In this document: piece by piece, positions 55,880-64,000 of the stretch
Layout: the number at the start of each line of letters is the position of its first letter
Position numbering within the stretch: the first letter of the stretch is position 1
From: Salinivibrio kushneri
GTDB taxonomy: Bacteria; Pseudomonadota; Gammaproteobacteria; Enterobacterales; Vibrionaceae
Direction of reading: 5' to 3'
Assembly (NCBI RefSeq): GCF_005280275.1
Contig: NZ_CP040021.1
Span: 1,575,001 to 1,639,000 of the forward strand
Length of the DNA stretch: 64,000 bases
Translations under genes and position numbers: made by a program
Notes under the pieces: generated by a model
What the model saw: the letters and a program-made list of their open reading frames with translations, nothing else
Database searches by the model: none
What the model was told of the DNA's origin: nothing

Positions 55880-57835
55880 ATGAATCCTTTCGTTATATTG
55901 TGCATTGACCAAGACCCTTTCGTGGTAGAGCAGTTGTCTCACGACCTCGCGCCGTTTCGTGATGTGTTTGATCTTTGCAGTGCAGAGACCCCAGACGACG
56001 CCTATACCATGCTCGACGACTTTGAGGCTAACGAGCAACAGGTGGCATTACTGATCTGCCATAACCTTGCTGGCGATCACCAAGGCATCGATTTATTGGT
56101 CAATGTCGACAATCACGCGGCTAGCCAAGGCGCACGAACTGTTTTGCTCAGTGAAGCACCGCAATACGATATTATTTTGCAGGCGGTGAATGAGGGCCGA
56201 CTCAATTATTGTATGCACAAGCCTTGGCGAGCCGAGGAGATGCAGCGTGTCGCCGAAAAAGAACTGACTACCTACGTGTTGCGCTATTGCCAACATGATT
56301 TACTGCGCTACGCTGAAGTGTTAGACCACCGCACCTTGTTAGATGCCCAAGTTGAGCGCGAGATAAGCCAGTTTCAAGCGCAATTGTTAGCGCCAGGCGA
56401 GACCGACAAAGCGGCCATTGCTGATCGCGTGATCGCCGGTTTATATGCGTTTTTTGAAGGCAACGATGAGAGTCGCGCGTGCCGCACCTACAGTGCCAAC
56501 CATGTGTTGACCAAAGAAAATCAAGACAATGCATTTTTGTGGTTTATCACCGATGGCGACGTTGGGCTGTATAAAACGGATGACGAAGGGCAAGAGCATC
56601 ATGTCTCCACCCTGTCTTCCGGCAGCTTGATTGGCAGTATGTCGTTTGTGACCGGAGACGTTTCTTTCTCCACGGGTCGCACTCTCACTCGGACGCAGGT
56701 GATCAAAATCGATCATGCATTATTTAGTAAAATAATGACCAGTCGCTCTGAGCTGCTGCCCTTGTTTATTCAATACCTGTTGCTGCACTTTAACCAACGC
56801 TTAAAGCGCAGTATCGATACCGAAATCCAGCTGCAGCAAACGCTCGCCTCACTGGACGAGGCCAACCGCCAGTTATTAGAAAAAGAAAAGATGGCACTAC
56901 TGGGGCAACTCGTGGCGGGCGTCGCTCACGAACTCAATAACCCAGTGTCAGCGATTTTACGCAACAGTGATGCACTCGCAGACGCTCTAGAGGAAGTGGC
57001 AAAAACGCCGTTGGCCTCAGCCAGCCGCGAGCAAGCCCTGTCGCTTTTACAAACAAACCGCGAGAGTACCCCTTTATCAACGGCGACGGCGCGAACCTAT
57101 ACCCGCACCTTAAGCGACGTCACCGGGGATAAACGTATCGCGCGCGATTTAGTCAACATCGGACTATATCAACCTGAAGATATCCAAGCCTGGCAACAAC
57201 ATCTGGGTAAGGACTTTAGTCGCGAACTCACTACCTGGAAGCAATACGCCCGCTGTGGGCGGTTATTACGCTCTAATCATGTGTGCGCGGCGCGTATTGC
57301 CGATCTCGTCAAAAGCTTACGCACCTACGCCCGTCAAGACAGTGAACAGCGCCAACGCACCCGTATTATTGAAAACATTGACGATACCCTCACCTTATTT
57401 GAGCATCGACTCAAGCCTCACCAATTGGAAAAGCGCTATGACTGGGTGCCCGATATTATAGCTCAGCCTTCTGCCTTGGCGCAGGTGTGGACAAACCTCA
57501 TTGCCAATGCCTTAGATGCGATGCAAACACCAGGCACCCTGACCGTGACAGTAAAAACACTCAATGACCAAGCCTCTGGCACGATAGAAGTATCGATCAG
57601 TGATACCGGCACCGGTATGACGCCTGAGCAGCAAGAAAAAATGTTTGCGTTAAATTACACCACCAAACGCGAAGGCCACTTTGGTTTAGGCATTGGCCTG
57701 ACCATGTGTCAAACCATTATCCATGAGCAAGGCGGGGATATTCAGGTTCGCTCCCAGCCAGGTATCGGTACCACAATGGCCGTCACCTTACCCATTGAAC
57801 TTCCCGCCTCTGTCAGTAAGGAGCCCCAACGATGA
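55880..57835 (+). CDS. Histidine kinase with pseudo-receiver and cyclic-nucleotide-binding-like domain
   Basis: A 651-residue cytoplasmic kinase with no membrane helix. Residues 1-130 form a receiver-like domain, but position 61 is His (LLICHNL) where its partner has the phosphorylated Asp, so it should not accept phosphate. A CRP-like cyclic-nucleotide-binding fold follows (about 180-300; GSLIGSMSFVTGDVSFSTG). The kinase core has H350 (VAGVAHELNNPVSAIL), a long insert before the ATP domain, the N box (NLIANALDAM), DTGTGM and GLGIGLTMC. It overlaps the downstream receiver gene as ATGA. The input is unknown. Confidence 0.88.
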   Translation: MNPFVILCIDQDPFVVEQLSHDLAPFRDVFDLCSAETPDDAYTMLDDFEANEQQVALLICHNLAGDHQGIDLLVNVDNHAASQGARTVLLSEAPQYDIILQAVNEGRLNYCMHKPWRAEEMQRVAEKELTTYVLRYCQHDLLRYAEVLDHRTLLDAQVEREISQFQAQLLAPGETDKAAIADRVIAGLYAFFEGNDESRACRTYSANHVLTKENQDNAFLWFITDGDVGLYKTDDEGQEHHVSTLSSGSLIGSMSFVTGDVSFSTGRTLTRTQVIKIDHALFSKIMTSRSELLPLFIQYLLLHFNQRLKRSIDTEIQLQQTLASLDEANRQLLEKEKMALLGQLVAGVAHELNNPVSAILRNSDALADALEEVAKTPLASASREQALSLLQTNRESTPLSTATARTYTRTLSDVTGDKRIARDLVNIGLYQPEDIQAWQQHLGKDFSRELTTWKQYARCGRLLRSNHVCAARIADLVKSLRTYARQDSEQRQRTRIIENIDDTLTLFEHRLKPHQLEKRYDWVPDIIAQPSALAQVWTNLIANALDAMQTPGTLTVTVKTLNDQASGTIEVSISDTGTGMTPEQQEKMFALNYTTKREGHFGLGIGLTMCQTIIHEQGGDIQVRSQPGIGTTMAVTLPIELPASVSKEPQR

Positions 57836-58332
57836 GCCAATATTTAGTCCTATGTGTCGATGATGAGCGTGACGTGCTCGATAGCGTGGTCGATGACTTG
57901 CAAGGGTTTACCGACCACTTTGAGATAGAAGCGGCAGAATCAGTCGCAGAAGCACGAGAAGTCATTGCGGACATGGCCGCAGAAGGCACCAAGCTGGCAC
58001 TGATTCTGTGTGATCATATTATGCCCGGCGAGCTAGGCGTAGAGTTTTTGATTGAGTTAGCCCATCAGCCAGAGACCGCATCGACGCGCAAAGTGTTACT
58101 GACCGGCCAGGCAGGGTTGGAAGACACAGTCTCTGCGGTTAATCACGCCAGTTTGCACTATTACCTCGCTAAACCTTGGCAAAAAGAGACCTTGGTCAGT
58201 GTGGTGACCGACCAGCTCACCAGCTATGTGATCGCGCATGAAGCCAATTTATTGCCATGGACCAGCGTACTGGACACGCCTCGGATTGTAGAGGCCATCA
58301 ATCGCAATAAATGGGATATGGGCGCAGAGTAG
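57832..58332 (+). CDS. Single-domain response regulator, partner of the kinase
   Basis: A 166-residue receiver without a DNA-binding or enzymatic output domain. The acidic pocket is D10-D11, the phosphoacceptor D61 (LILCDHIMPG) and the conserved lysine is in LAKPW. The receiver and the C-terminal extension (about 130-166) are similar to the kinase's own N-terminal domain, so the pair probably arose by duplication. Translation is coupled to the kinase by a 4-base overlap. It may relay phosphate onward or act through protein contact. Confidence 0.88.
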   Translation: MSQYLVLCVDDERDVLDSVVDDLQGFTDHFEIEAAESVAEAREVIADMAAEGTKLALILCDHIMPGELGVEFLIELAHQPETASTRKVLLTGQAGLEDTVSAVNHASLHYYLAKPWQKETLVSVVTDQLTSYVIAHEANLLPWTSVLDTPRIVEAINRNKWDMGAE

Positions 58333-58465
58333 TCGCCAAGCTAGCTCGTACCACCCGGTAGGTCAAAAATCGGTAAAAAAGCCTGACTCACGGGCGGATG
58401 TGCTTGTTTCTGCGCGCAATCGTCTTATAGAATGATTTGAACACCAATAACAAGTGGAATTGATA

Positions 58466-59014
58466 ATGCGTAAATCTCTTTTAGCCAGCGCGATTGTCGC
58501 TTTGGCTTCGTTCAGCGCCGTGGCCAATGAAGAAGACGCCAACCTCACCACCATGAGTAACTTCAGTTACGACTATCTGGAAGGACGCATCGGTGTTAGC
58601 CCACTCACCTATGGTGCAGGATTTAGCATGTCGATCCATCCCAACGCGCACGTACGCGTCGAAGCGGATACCGAATTTGATTCCGATTGGGACACAGCGG
58701 CTGGGATTGGCTTTCATGCGCCCATTAACAACTGGGCAGACTTAACCGGTGAGCTACTCGCGCGTGGCGTGAACAAAGATAACTTTGACAGCGATGTCGG
58801 CTTGGAAGTTAACCTAGGCATACGCCAGTGGCTTGGGCCACAAGTTGAAGTAGGCGGTGAAATTGGCCTGCTTACCGTTGATGACGAAGAAGATACCTTT
58901 GGCTCTGCCTACGGGCGCTTCCATGCCACTGAACTCTTCTCACTGGGGGCAGCCTACCGGGTTAACGAGTGGTACGGTGACCAATTTATGTTTACCACAC
59001 GCTTTAAATACTGA
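58466..59014 (+). CDS. Small outer-membrane beta-barrel protein
   Basis: A 182-residue protein with a signal peptide (MRKSLLASAIVALASFSAVA, cleaved before NEED) and alternating hydrophobic strands ending in FMFTTRFKY, the terminal-aromatic signal for barrel insertion. The strand count suggests an eight-stranded barrel, similar to YfaZ-like proteins; the family is uncertain. I chose ATG 58466 over a GTG at 58454, which better frames the signal peptide. It is followed by a bidirectional terminator. Confidence 0.78.
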   Translation: MRKSLLASAIVALASFSAVANEEDANLTTMSNFSYDYLEGRIGVSPLTYGAGFSMSIHPNAHVRVEADTEFDSDWDTAAGIGFHAPINNWADLTGELLARGVNKDNFDSDVGLEVNLGIRQWLGPQVEVGGEIGLLTVDDEEDTFGSAYGRFHATELFSLGAAYRVNEWYGDQFMFTTRFKY

Positions 59015-59088
59015 TAACGCCACTCGGTAGTGCATTGCCTTCAAGCAATAGCGCATTGCCGCCAGACAGTGACAGTCAGATCAAAAAA

Positions 59089-59112
59089 AACCCGCATCGC
59101 TGCGGGTTTTTT
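59089..59112. terminator. Bidirectional terminator
   Basis: AACCCGCA (59089-59096) pairs perfectly with TGCGGGTT (59101-59108) around TCGC. T residues follow and a run of A residues precedes it. It separates the barrel-protein gene from the convergent sulP-usp operon. Confidence 0.9.
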
Positions 59113-59136
59113 ATTGCTATCGTTGTCCGCTCGCGA

Positions 59137-59985
59137 TTAACGGATCAATAACATGGGTACTGTCGACTCGACCAGCAATTTAGTGGTATTGCTCCCCACA
59201 AAGAACTGACGTAATTTTGAGTGACCGTAGGCTCCCATCACGATTAATCCAACTTGATTGGACGCTTGGTAATCTAAAATCGCACGATGAACGTCGCCGG
59301 TTAGCTGAGCCTCAACCACATCGACGCCCGCCGTTTTCAAGCGCTCGGCTGCGCGTTTAAACGCTGCCAGCTTTTCTTGCGAATCTTCTACCATCACCAA
59401 GTGACAAGTCATTCCTGCCAACAGCGGTGTGCTCAATGCTTTTTCCACTAGCTTTTCGCTGATATCGCTGCCATCGAACGCTAATAAGTAGCTTTCAGGT
59501 GTTGAAAACTCGCCGTTAGCCACCAAGGTATGCGCTTTAATCGAGCGCACCACGCTTTCAAGCTGTGAGCCGATTGCCTTGGTATCGTTTTGGTGCAACT
59601 CACCGGATTTACCCAAGACTAACACTCGCGTCTGTGGCTCGATATCAAGCAGGGTTTCCACCAAGTTGCCATGGCGCTGCAATTTGCGCACGTCTTCCAG
59701 CCCTTTGGCTTTAGCGTCTTCTTCCAACTCAGACAGCAAGGCTTTGCCGTGCTTCATTTCCAGCTTGGCACGCTGCTCATCCAGCTCCACCAGCTCTTGT
59801 AGCAGTTGTTCACGGCTGCCCACTCCCAAGTTGCCTGATAGTTCAGGCTCCGCTTGGTGTGAGGATTTATCCAGCACATGCAAAAGTGTCAAAGGCACAG
59901 ACAAGCGCTTGGCGGCCCAAACGCTTAAATCTGCGACTTGCTTTGAATAATGCGGGCCATCTACGCACGCGGTAATTTGTTCCAT
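59137..59985 (-). CDS. Tandem universal stress protein
   Basis: A 282-residue cytoplasmic protein made of two Usp domains (about 1-145 and 160-282). The second carries the nucleotide-binding motif GAYGHSKLRQFFVGS (GX2GX9GS); the first is degenerate at that position. It begins 11 bases after the SulP transporter stop and is surely co-transcribed with it. SulP-Usp pairs recur in marine bacteria and suggest that the Usp protein modulates anion uptake. That role is inferred. Confidence 0.88.
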   Translation of the reverse strand: MEQITACVDGPHYSKQVADLSVWAAKRLSVPLTLLHVLDKSSHQAEPELSGNLGVGSREQLLQELVELDEQRAKLEMKHGKALLSELEEDAKAKGLEDVRKLQRHGNLVETLLDIEPQTRVLVLGKSGELHQNDTKAIGSQLESVVRSIKAHTLVANGEFSTPESYLLAFDGSDISEKLVEKALSTPLLAGMTCHLVMVEDSQEKLAAFKRAAERLKTAGVDVVEAQLTGDVHRAILDYQASNQVGLIVMGAYGHSKLRQFFVGSNTTKLLVESTVPMLLIR

Positions 59986-59996
59986 GGTCGGTCTCC

Positions 59997-61511
59997 TTAG
60001 TGGCCACCCATCATTTTTTCTACTTCTTCGGGCTTATCGTGCACGCCGAACTTATCGACGATGGTCGCAGTCGCATCATTCATGCCGACGATATTCACCT
60101 CGGTACCCTCACGGCGGAATTTAATAACCACCTTATCAAGGACAGACACGGAGGTAATATCCCAAAAGTGCGCTGCCGAGAGATCGATGGTGACACGCTC
60201 CAACGCTTCTTTGAAGTCAAACGACGACAAAAATTGATCTGACGAGGCAAAAAAGACTTGACCCACAACACGATAGGTACGTGCATCGCCGTTGTCCTCC
60301 GGCTCGCTTTTCACCACCATAAAGCGACCAATCTTATTGGCAAAGAACAAGGCCGCGAGTAACACCCCAACTAGCACGCCGATCGCAAGGTTGTGGGTGA
60401 GCACCACGACCACCACGGTCGAGACCATGACGATATTGGTTGATAGCGGGTGTGACTTCAGGTTAACGATCGACTCCCAAGAGAAGGTACCGATAGACAC
60501 CATGATCATTACCGCCACCAGTGCGGCCATCGGGATTTGGCTGATCCAATCGCTTAAGAACACCACCATAATCAGCAGTAGCACACCGGCGAACAAGGTA
60601 GAAAGACGACCACGTCCACCGGATTTAATGTTAATGACCGACTGACCAATCATCGCACAACCGGCCATACCGCCTAAGAAACCGGTGGCGATATTGGCAA
60701 CACCTTGACCTTTACACTCACGGTTTTTCTCACTGTCTGTGTCGGTCAGATCGTCGACGATAGTGGCGGTCATCATCGACTCCAGCAAGCCCACCACGGC
60801 CAGTGCCGCTGAGTATGGGAAGATAATCGCCAAGGTTTCAACGTTTAGCGGCACATCCGGCCATAGGAATACCGGTAAGGTATCAGGCAAATCACCCATG
60901 TCACCCACGGTACGCAAGTCCAGGTTATACGCCATGGCAATACCGGTCAGAATGAGAATGCACATCAACGGAGAAGGAAGGACTTTGCCAATACGCGGAA
61001 CGTAAGGGAAAAGATAGATAATCGCTAAGCCTGCGGCCGTCATCGGATACACATGCCACATGATTTCGGTCTCGCGGATGATTTCCGGACCAATAAGCTC
61101 TGGTAACTGCGCCATAAAGATCAGGATCGCGAGCGCGTTGACAAACCCGGTTACCACTGAGCGAGAAACAAAACGCATCAGGTTTCCGAGTTTTAAATAA
61201 CCGGCCGCAATTTGAAGTATCCCGGTTAGCACAGTCGCCGCCAATAGGTACTCAAGCCCATGCTCTTTTACCAAGGTCACCATCAACAGCGCCATCGCAC
61301 CGGTTGCGGCGGAAATCATGCCCGGGCGTCCGCCCACAAAGGCAATAATCACGGCGATACTAAAGGAGGCGTAAAGGCCGACTTTCGGATCCACACCGGC
61401 AATAATCGAGAAGGCAATCGCTTCTGGGATCAAAGCCAATGCCACAACGATACCCGCAAGCATATCGCCGCGTACATTGGAGAACCAATCACGCTGAATT
61501 CTATCTATCAT
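59997..61511 (-). CDS. SulP-family anion transporter with STAS domain
   Basis: A 504-residue inner-membrane transporter. The SulP core (about 10-390) begins with [31 protein letters not shown] and includes [17 protein letters not shown] and the [27 protein letters not shown] region. A cytoplasmic STAS domain closes the protein (about 405-500). Relatives move sulfate, bicarbonate or dicarboxylates (BicA, DauA); bicarbonate is plausible here but not shown. It leads a two-gene operon with a Usp protein. An inverted repeat lies in its leader. Confidence 0.92.
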   Translation of the reverse strand: MIDRIQRDWFSNVRGDMLAGIVVALALIPEAIAFSIIAGVDPKVGLYASFSIAVIIAFVGGRPGMISAATGAMALLMVTLVKEHGLEYLLAATVLTGILQIAAGYLKLGNLMRFVSRSVVTGFVNALAILIFMAQLPELIGPEIIRETEIMWHVYPMTAAGLAIIYLFPYVPRIGKVLPSPLMCILILTGIAMAYNLDLRTVGDMGDLPDTLPVFLWPDVPLNVETLAIIFPYSAALAVVGLLESMMTATIVDDLTDTDSEKNRECKGQGVANIATGFLGGMAGCAMIGQSVINIKSGGRGRLSTLFAGVLLLIMVVFLSDWISQIPMAALVAVMIMVSIGTFSWESIVNLKSHPLSTNIVMVSTVVVVVLTHNLAIGVLVGVLLAALFFANKIGRFMVVKSEPEDNGDARTYRVVGQVFFASSDQFLSSFDFKEALERVTIDLSAAHFWDITSVSVLDKVVIKFRREGTEVNIVGMNDATATIVDKFGVHDKPEEVEKMMGGH

Positions 61512-61789
61512 GAACGTCTCTACAAAATTGGGTTAAAAAAGGTGTCGCGCGCATTTCAGGCCTGATTTCACCTGAAAATCAAAACGCGTGATCCTAGTCA
61601 CTTATTGACCAAGCGTCAACTCCCCTTTTTTAGCCCTATAAAGACTTATTTTATACAAATCATATAGTTAATCTATGATTGTGATATTTTTGACGCAGAT
61701 TTATTTCATTCTTTTCGCCAGCCCTCTTTTTCGCTTACTTTGGCCATCAGGCAAAGATCGCTTTCGCACACGACGTTCAGCGCTGCCGT

Positions 61790-62995
61790 TTATAGTCGTG
61801 GATAAACAGGCACTAGCAATACGGTAAAGGAGAGAATCAACCCAATCAGGGCATAAATCAGTTGGTTAAGCGTCCAACCGATATCGATAACCATACCGAA
61901 CACCCAAGGTGCCAAGGCGGTGGACAGGATCATCATCCCCGTCACCAGAGAACGAATGGCACCAATATGCGAGACCCCGTACATTTCTGCCCATAAGGTA
62001 TTAATCACCGGATTGGTTGCGCCAATCGCTAAACCGAAAAGGCACATGAAAAGCGGTGCGGCAAGGGTGTGATTAACATTGGCAATCACCATTAGGCCGA
62101 GAACAAGTGGAATGGGGATTAAGATAAGCACATTTCGCGACCGGTATTTATCAATCAGGCTGCCGGAGATAACAGAACTCAACCAATGTACGGCCCCGTA
62201 AAAGACGAAACTGCCCGCTAATACACCTGGCGTCCACTGTTTGGCTGCCAGAATAAAGTCCTGTTGGATAAATACGCCGGTCACCAAAAACGGCGTCACC
62301 AAGGCAATGGGTATGATCATCCAAAAGCGCCAGTCGCGAATCACTTGTCGTCGGCTGGCATCACTGGCTTGGTTTTGATGGTCTGCTTCGATGCGCGTCC
62401 GTTTAAGATCGGCTTTTCGGACCAGAAATAGCACCAGTGGTAAAAACACCACTAACAGGGTGGCTCCAATGAATAACCAGCTTTCTCGCCAGCCTAAAAA
62501 CGCGATCAAGCCAATGACGATTGAGGGTAAAACTACCTCGCCAATGGCGACCCCACTGCCGACTAAGCTAATGGCTTTGCCTTTGTCTTGCTGGGCACGC
62601 TTAATCACAGTGGCCTGTGCGATGTGAGGCAAAAAGCCTTGTCCGCAAAACCGCAATAGAAAGAACCCCACCAACAGCCCTATCACACTGTCAACGGAGT
62701 ACATCAGCGCACACGCGATCATCAGTAACATGGCGAAAAAGATCAGGAGTTTGTCGACCCGTATACGATCCACCACACCACCAAAGCTAATCACCAACAC
62801 ACTACTGGTCATAGTGGCAATGGCGTAGATCCCGCCGTAGGTGGCATCACTTAATAGCAGCGCCTCTTTAAGACTGCTGCCATACCAGCTGATGAAAAAC
62901 GATTGGCCAATGTTGCCAAAAAAGATCGACAGAAAGCCAAAAGCAATTAACGGCCATTGGTTTTTTATCAAAATCGCATAAGATCGCGCGAACAT
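61790..62995 (-). CDS. MFS transporter of unknown substrate
   Basis: A 401-residue inner-membrane protein with about twelve helices and the MFS motif A region GGVVDRIRVDKLL. I cannot place it in a defined subfamily; the oxalate/formate or monocarboxylate-type branches are possible. ATG 62995 follows GGGA. It lies 70 bases downstream of a DksA/TraR-like gene on the same strand and may share its transcript. Confidence 0.78.
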   Translation of the reverse strand: MFARSYAILIKNQWPLIAFGFLSIFFGNIGQSFFISWYGSSLKEALLLSDATYGGIYAIATMTSSVLVISFGGVVDRIRVDKLLIFFAMLLMIACALMYSVDSVIGLLVGFFLLRFCGQGFLPHIAQATVIKRAQQDKGKAISLVGSGVAIGEVVLPSIVIGLIAFLGWRESWLFIGATLLVVFLPLVLFLVRKADLKRTRIEADHQNQASDASRRQVIRDWRFWMIIPIALVTPFLVTGVFIQQDFILAAKQWTPGVLAGSFVFYGAVHWLSSVISGSLIDKYRSRNVLILIPIPLVLGLMVIANVNHTLAAPLFMCLFGLAIGATNPVINTLWAEMYGVSHIGAIRSLVTGMMILSTALAPWVFGMVIDIGWTLNQLIYALIGLILSFTVLLVPVYPRL

Positions 62996-63065
62996 ATATT
63001 CCCATTAATAACTGATATAACCTGGTGGTGGCTCAACGAGTCGTTCTTCTCGAAGGCGCTAATAC

Positions 63066-63407
63066 TCATGCCTGTTTCTCCTCACAGGCCACACAACGTT
63101 GTGCGCAAGGATCAATTTCAAGGCGCTTCGGGTTGATCGGTTCGTCACAATCAAGACAAAACCCATAATCCTCATCTTCAATGCGCTTAATGGCTGCTCT
63201 AACCTGTAATAAGCGTTCTTTTCGACGCCTCTTTTGTTCAAGCGCCATTTGTTGGCCCTGCATCGCATCCATTCGCGACAAGCGGCCGACACTTTGTTGG
63301 TCTAGTGTAACCGTACTATCCGCCCCATTTTGTTCTCCTACCTCTAGTTCAGCCAACAGCTCGGCTTCTAGCGCGGATAACTGAGCATGAAAGTTATTAA
63401 GATCCAT
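63066..63407 (-). CDS. DksA/TraR-family zinc-finger protein
   Basis: A 113-residue protein with an N-terminal coiled-coil (about 5-75) and a C4 zinc finger (C84, C87, C105, C108 in CLDCDEPINPKRLEIDPCAQRCVAC). This is the short DksA/TraR type that inserts its coiled-coil tip into the RNA polymerase secondary channel. It is shorter than DksA (about 151) and distinct from it. Whether it works with ppGpp is unknown. ATG 63407 follows AAGGA. Confidence 0.87.
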   Translation of the reverse strand: MDLNNFHAQLSALEAELLAELEVGEQNGADSTVTLDQQSVGRLSRMDAMQGQQMALEQKRRRKERLLQVRAAIKRIEDEDYGFCLDCDEPINPKRLEIDPCAQRCVACEEKQA

Positions 63408-63666
63408 ACTTGAATTCCTTAGCTATCAGTATTTGCCTTAACCAGAGGCTTACTATGACATTTTCCTCTATAGAGAGGAAATCATGCGGCTCGATACTCT
63501 CTGATAGTGATTAATAGGCAAATCCTAACTGAGTTGACGATGCTTTTTAGCGCAGGTTGGTGAGGAAGCAGGCATTCATTGGAATTTTCACACCTGCCTA
63601 ACACACAAATCGGCTGAGATGCGCTAGGCTTTGCGCCCTCTCAATATCACAGACAATAACAACAAT

Positions 63667-64000
63667 ATGAATCCAGTCATGTCAGCGCCAACCAAGATGG
63701 CGTTACGCTTCCCCAAAGGGCGATTCGCCATGTTAAGTGTGTACAGCTTTACCGGCGCCGCCATTGTGGCTTCTACCATTTTTTCCCTACTGCTTTTTTT
63801 ATCCCTTGACGATAACCCGCTGATGCAGTGGTTGTTCGGGGCACTGGCAGTGATTTTTGAAGCGGGTAAGTTTTATGCATGGTACGAGTTTGGTGAGCGC
63901 CGGGCGCACGGCAACTATGTGGGTGCCTTATCAGCCCTGGCTTTTTATCTCATTTTGGCCTTAATCTCGATTGGCGGCAGTATTGGCGGCATCAATAGTG
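63667..64000 (+). CDS. Truncated membrane protein (runs off window)
   Basis: ATG at 63667 opens a frame that stays open to the window end (111 codons). The visible part, MNPVMSAPTKMALRFPK onward, contains three hydrophobic helices (about 26-46, 52-70 and 90-110). The ribosome-binding site is weak. I do not recognise a family from this fragment. Confidence 0.65.
   Translation, partial: MNPVMSAPTKMALRFPKGRFAMLSVYSFTGAAIVASTIFSLLLFLSLDDNPLMQWLFGALAVIFEAGKFYAWYEFGERRAHGNYVGALSALAFYLILALISIGGSIGGINS

Noticed and set aside
1-64000. CRISPR arrays, insertion sequences, prophage, tRNA or rRNA genes
   Set aside because: No regularly spaced repeats, transposase or phage proteins, or tRNA/rRNA signatures were recognised.

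Overview
The window looks like an ordinary chromosomal segment of a gammaproteobacterium in or near the Vibrionaceae. The order uvrY-uvrC-pgsA, the divergent bioA/bioBFCD locus, asnS-aspC and the wealth of chemotaxis and cyclic-di-GMP proteins all fit that group. A halophilic genus such as Salinivibrio is a guess from overall impression, not something proved here. I see no rRNA, tRNA, CRISPR array, insertion sequence or prophage. Base composition and coding style look even throughout.

Layout. 1-4.5 kb: the very start of a leftward gene, a long intergenic region, the YbjL-type transporter and a PhoP/PhoQ two-component pair. 4.6-13.9 kb: a leftward uvrY-uvrC-pgsA block and gabD, then an M14 carboxypeptidase, thioredoxin 2, an Lrp-type regulator divergent from an EamA exporter, and htpX. 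14.4-19.8 kb: a 57-residue unknown protein, then the biotin locus with a BirA operator between bioB and bioA. 19.9-26.8 kb: VOC and GNAT enzymes, a drug-efflux MFS protein, an orphan MetQ lipoprotein, a LON-domain protein, an ECF sigma factor with its ChrR zinc anti-sigma factor, and sstT. 26.9-37.9 kb: mlc, queE, queD, a chemoreceptor with a c-type haem motif, asnS, aspC, an Aer-like receptor, folE and an HslJ-like lipoprotein. 38-44.5 kb: a CHASE protein with a degenerate GGDEF, a DUF4250 protein, an unknown membrane protein, an intact diguanylate cyclase, and an MFS/LysR divergent pair. 44.6-64 kb: ygiQ, a 51-residue membrane protein downstream of ydiJ, an exported NUDIX-PAP2 fusion divergent from a FAN1-type nuclease, a YcgR-like PilZ protein, a YdgA-like protein, a histidine kinase with a pseudo-receiver plus its partner receiver, an outer-membrane protein, a SulP-Usp pair, an MFS protein, a DksA/TraR-like protein and a truncated membrane protein.

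How the parts work together. bioA, bioB, bioF, bioC and bioD make biotin under BirA control. The sigma/ChrR pair is of the type that responds to singlet oxygen. Matching promoter motifs precede both the LON-domain gene and the sigma gene, and a weaker one precedes folE, suggesting a small local regulon. folE, queD and queE supply the early queuosine steps, and folE also feeds folate synthesis. Several proteins sense redox state, signal by cyclic-di-GMP or control motility.

The points most worth checking are the sigma-factor promoters, the haem-c chemoreceptor, the kinase whose receiver has His where its partner has Asp at the same position, the degenerate GGDEF protein, an orphan terminator that may end a small RNA, and two small genes of 57 and 51 residues.
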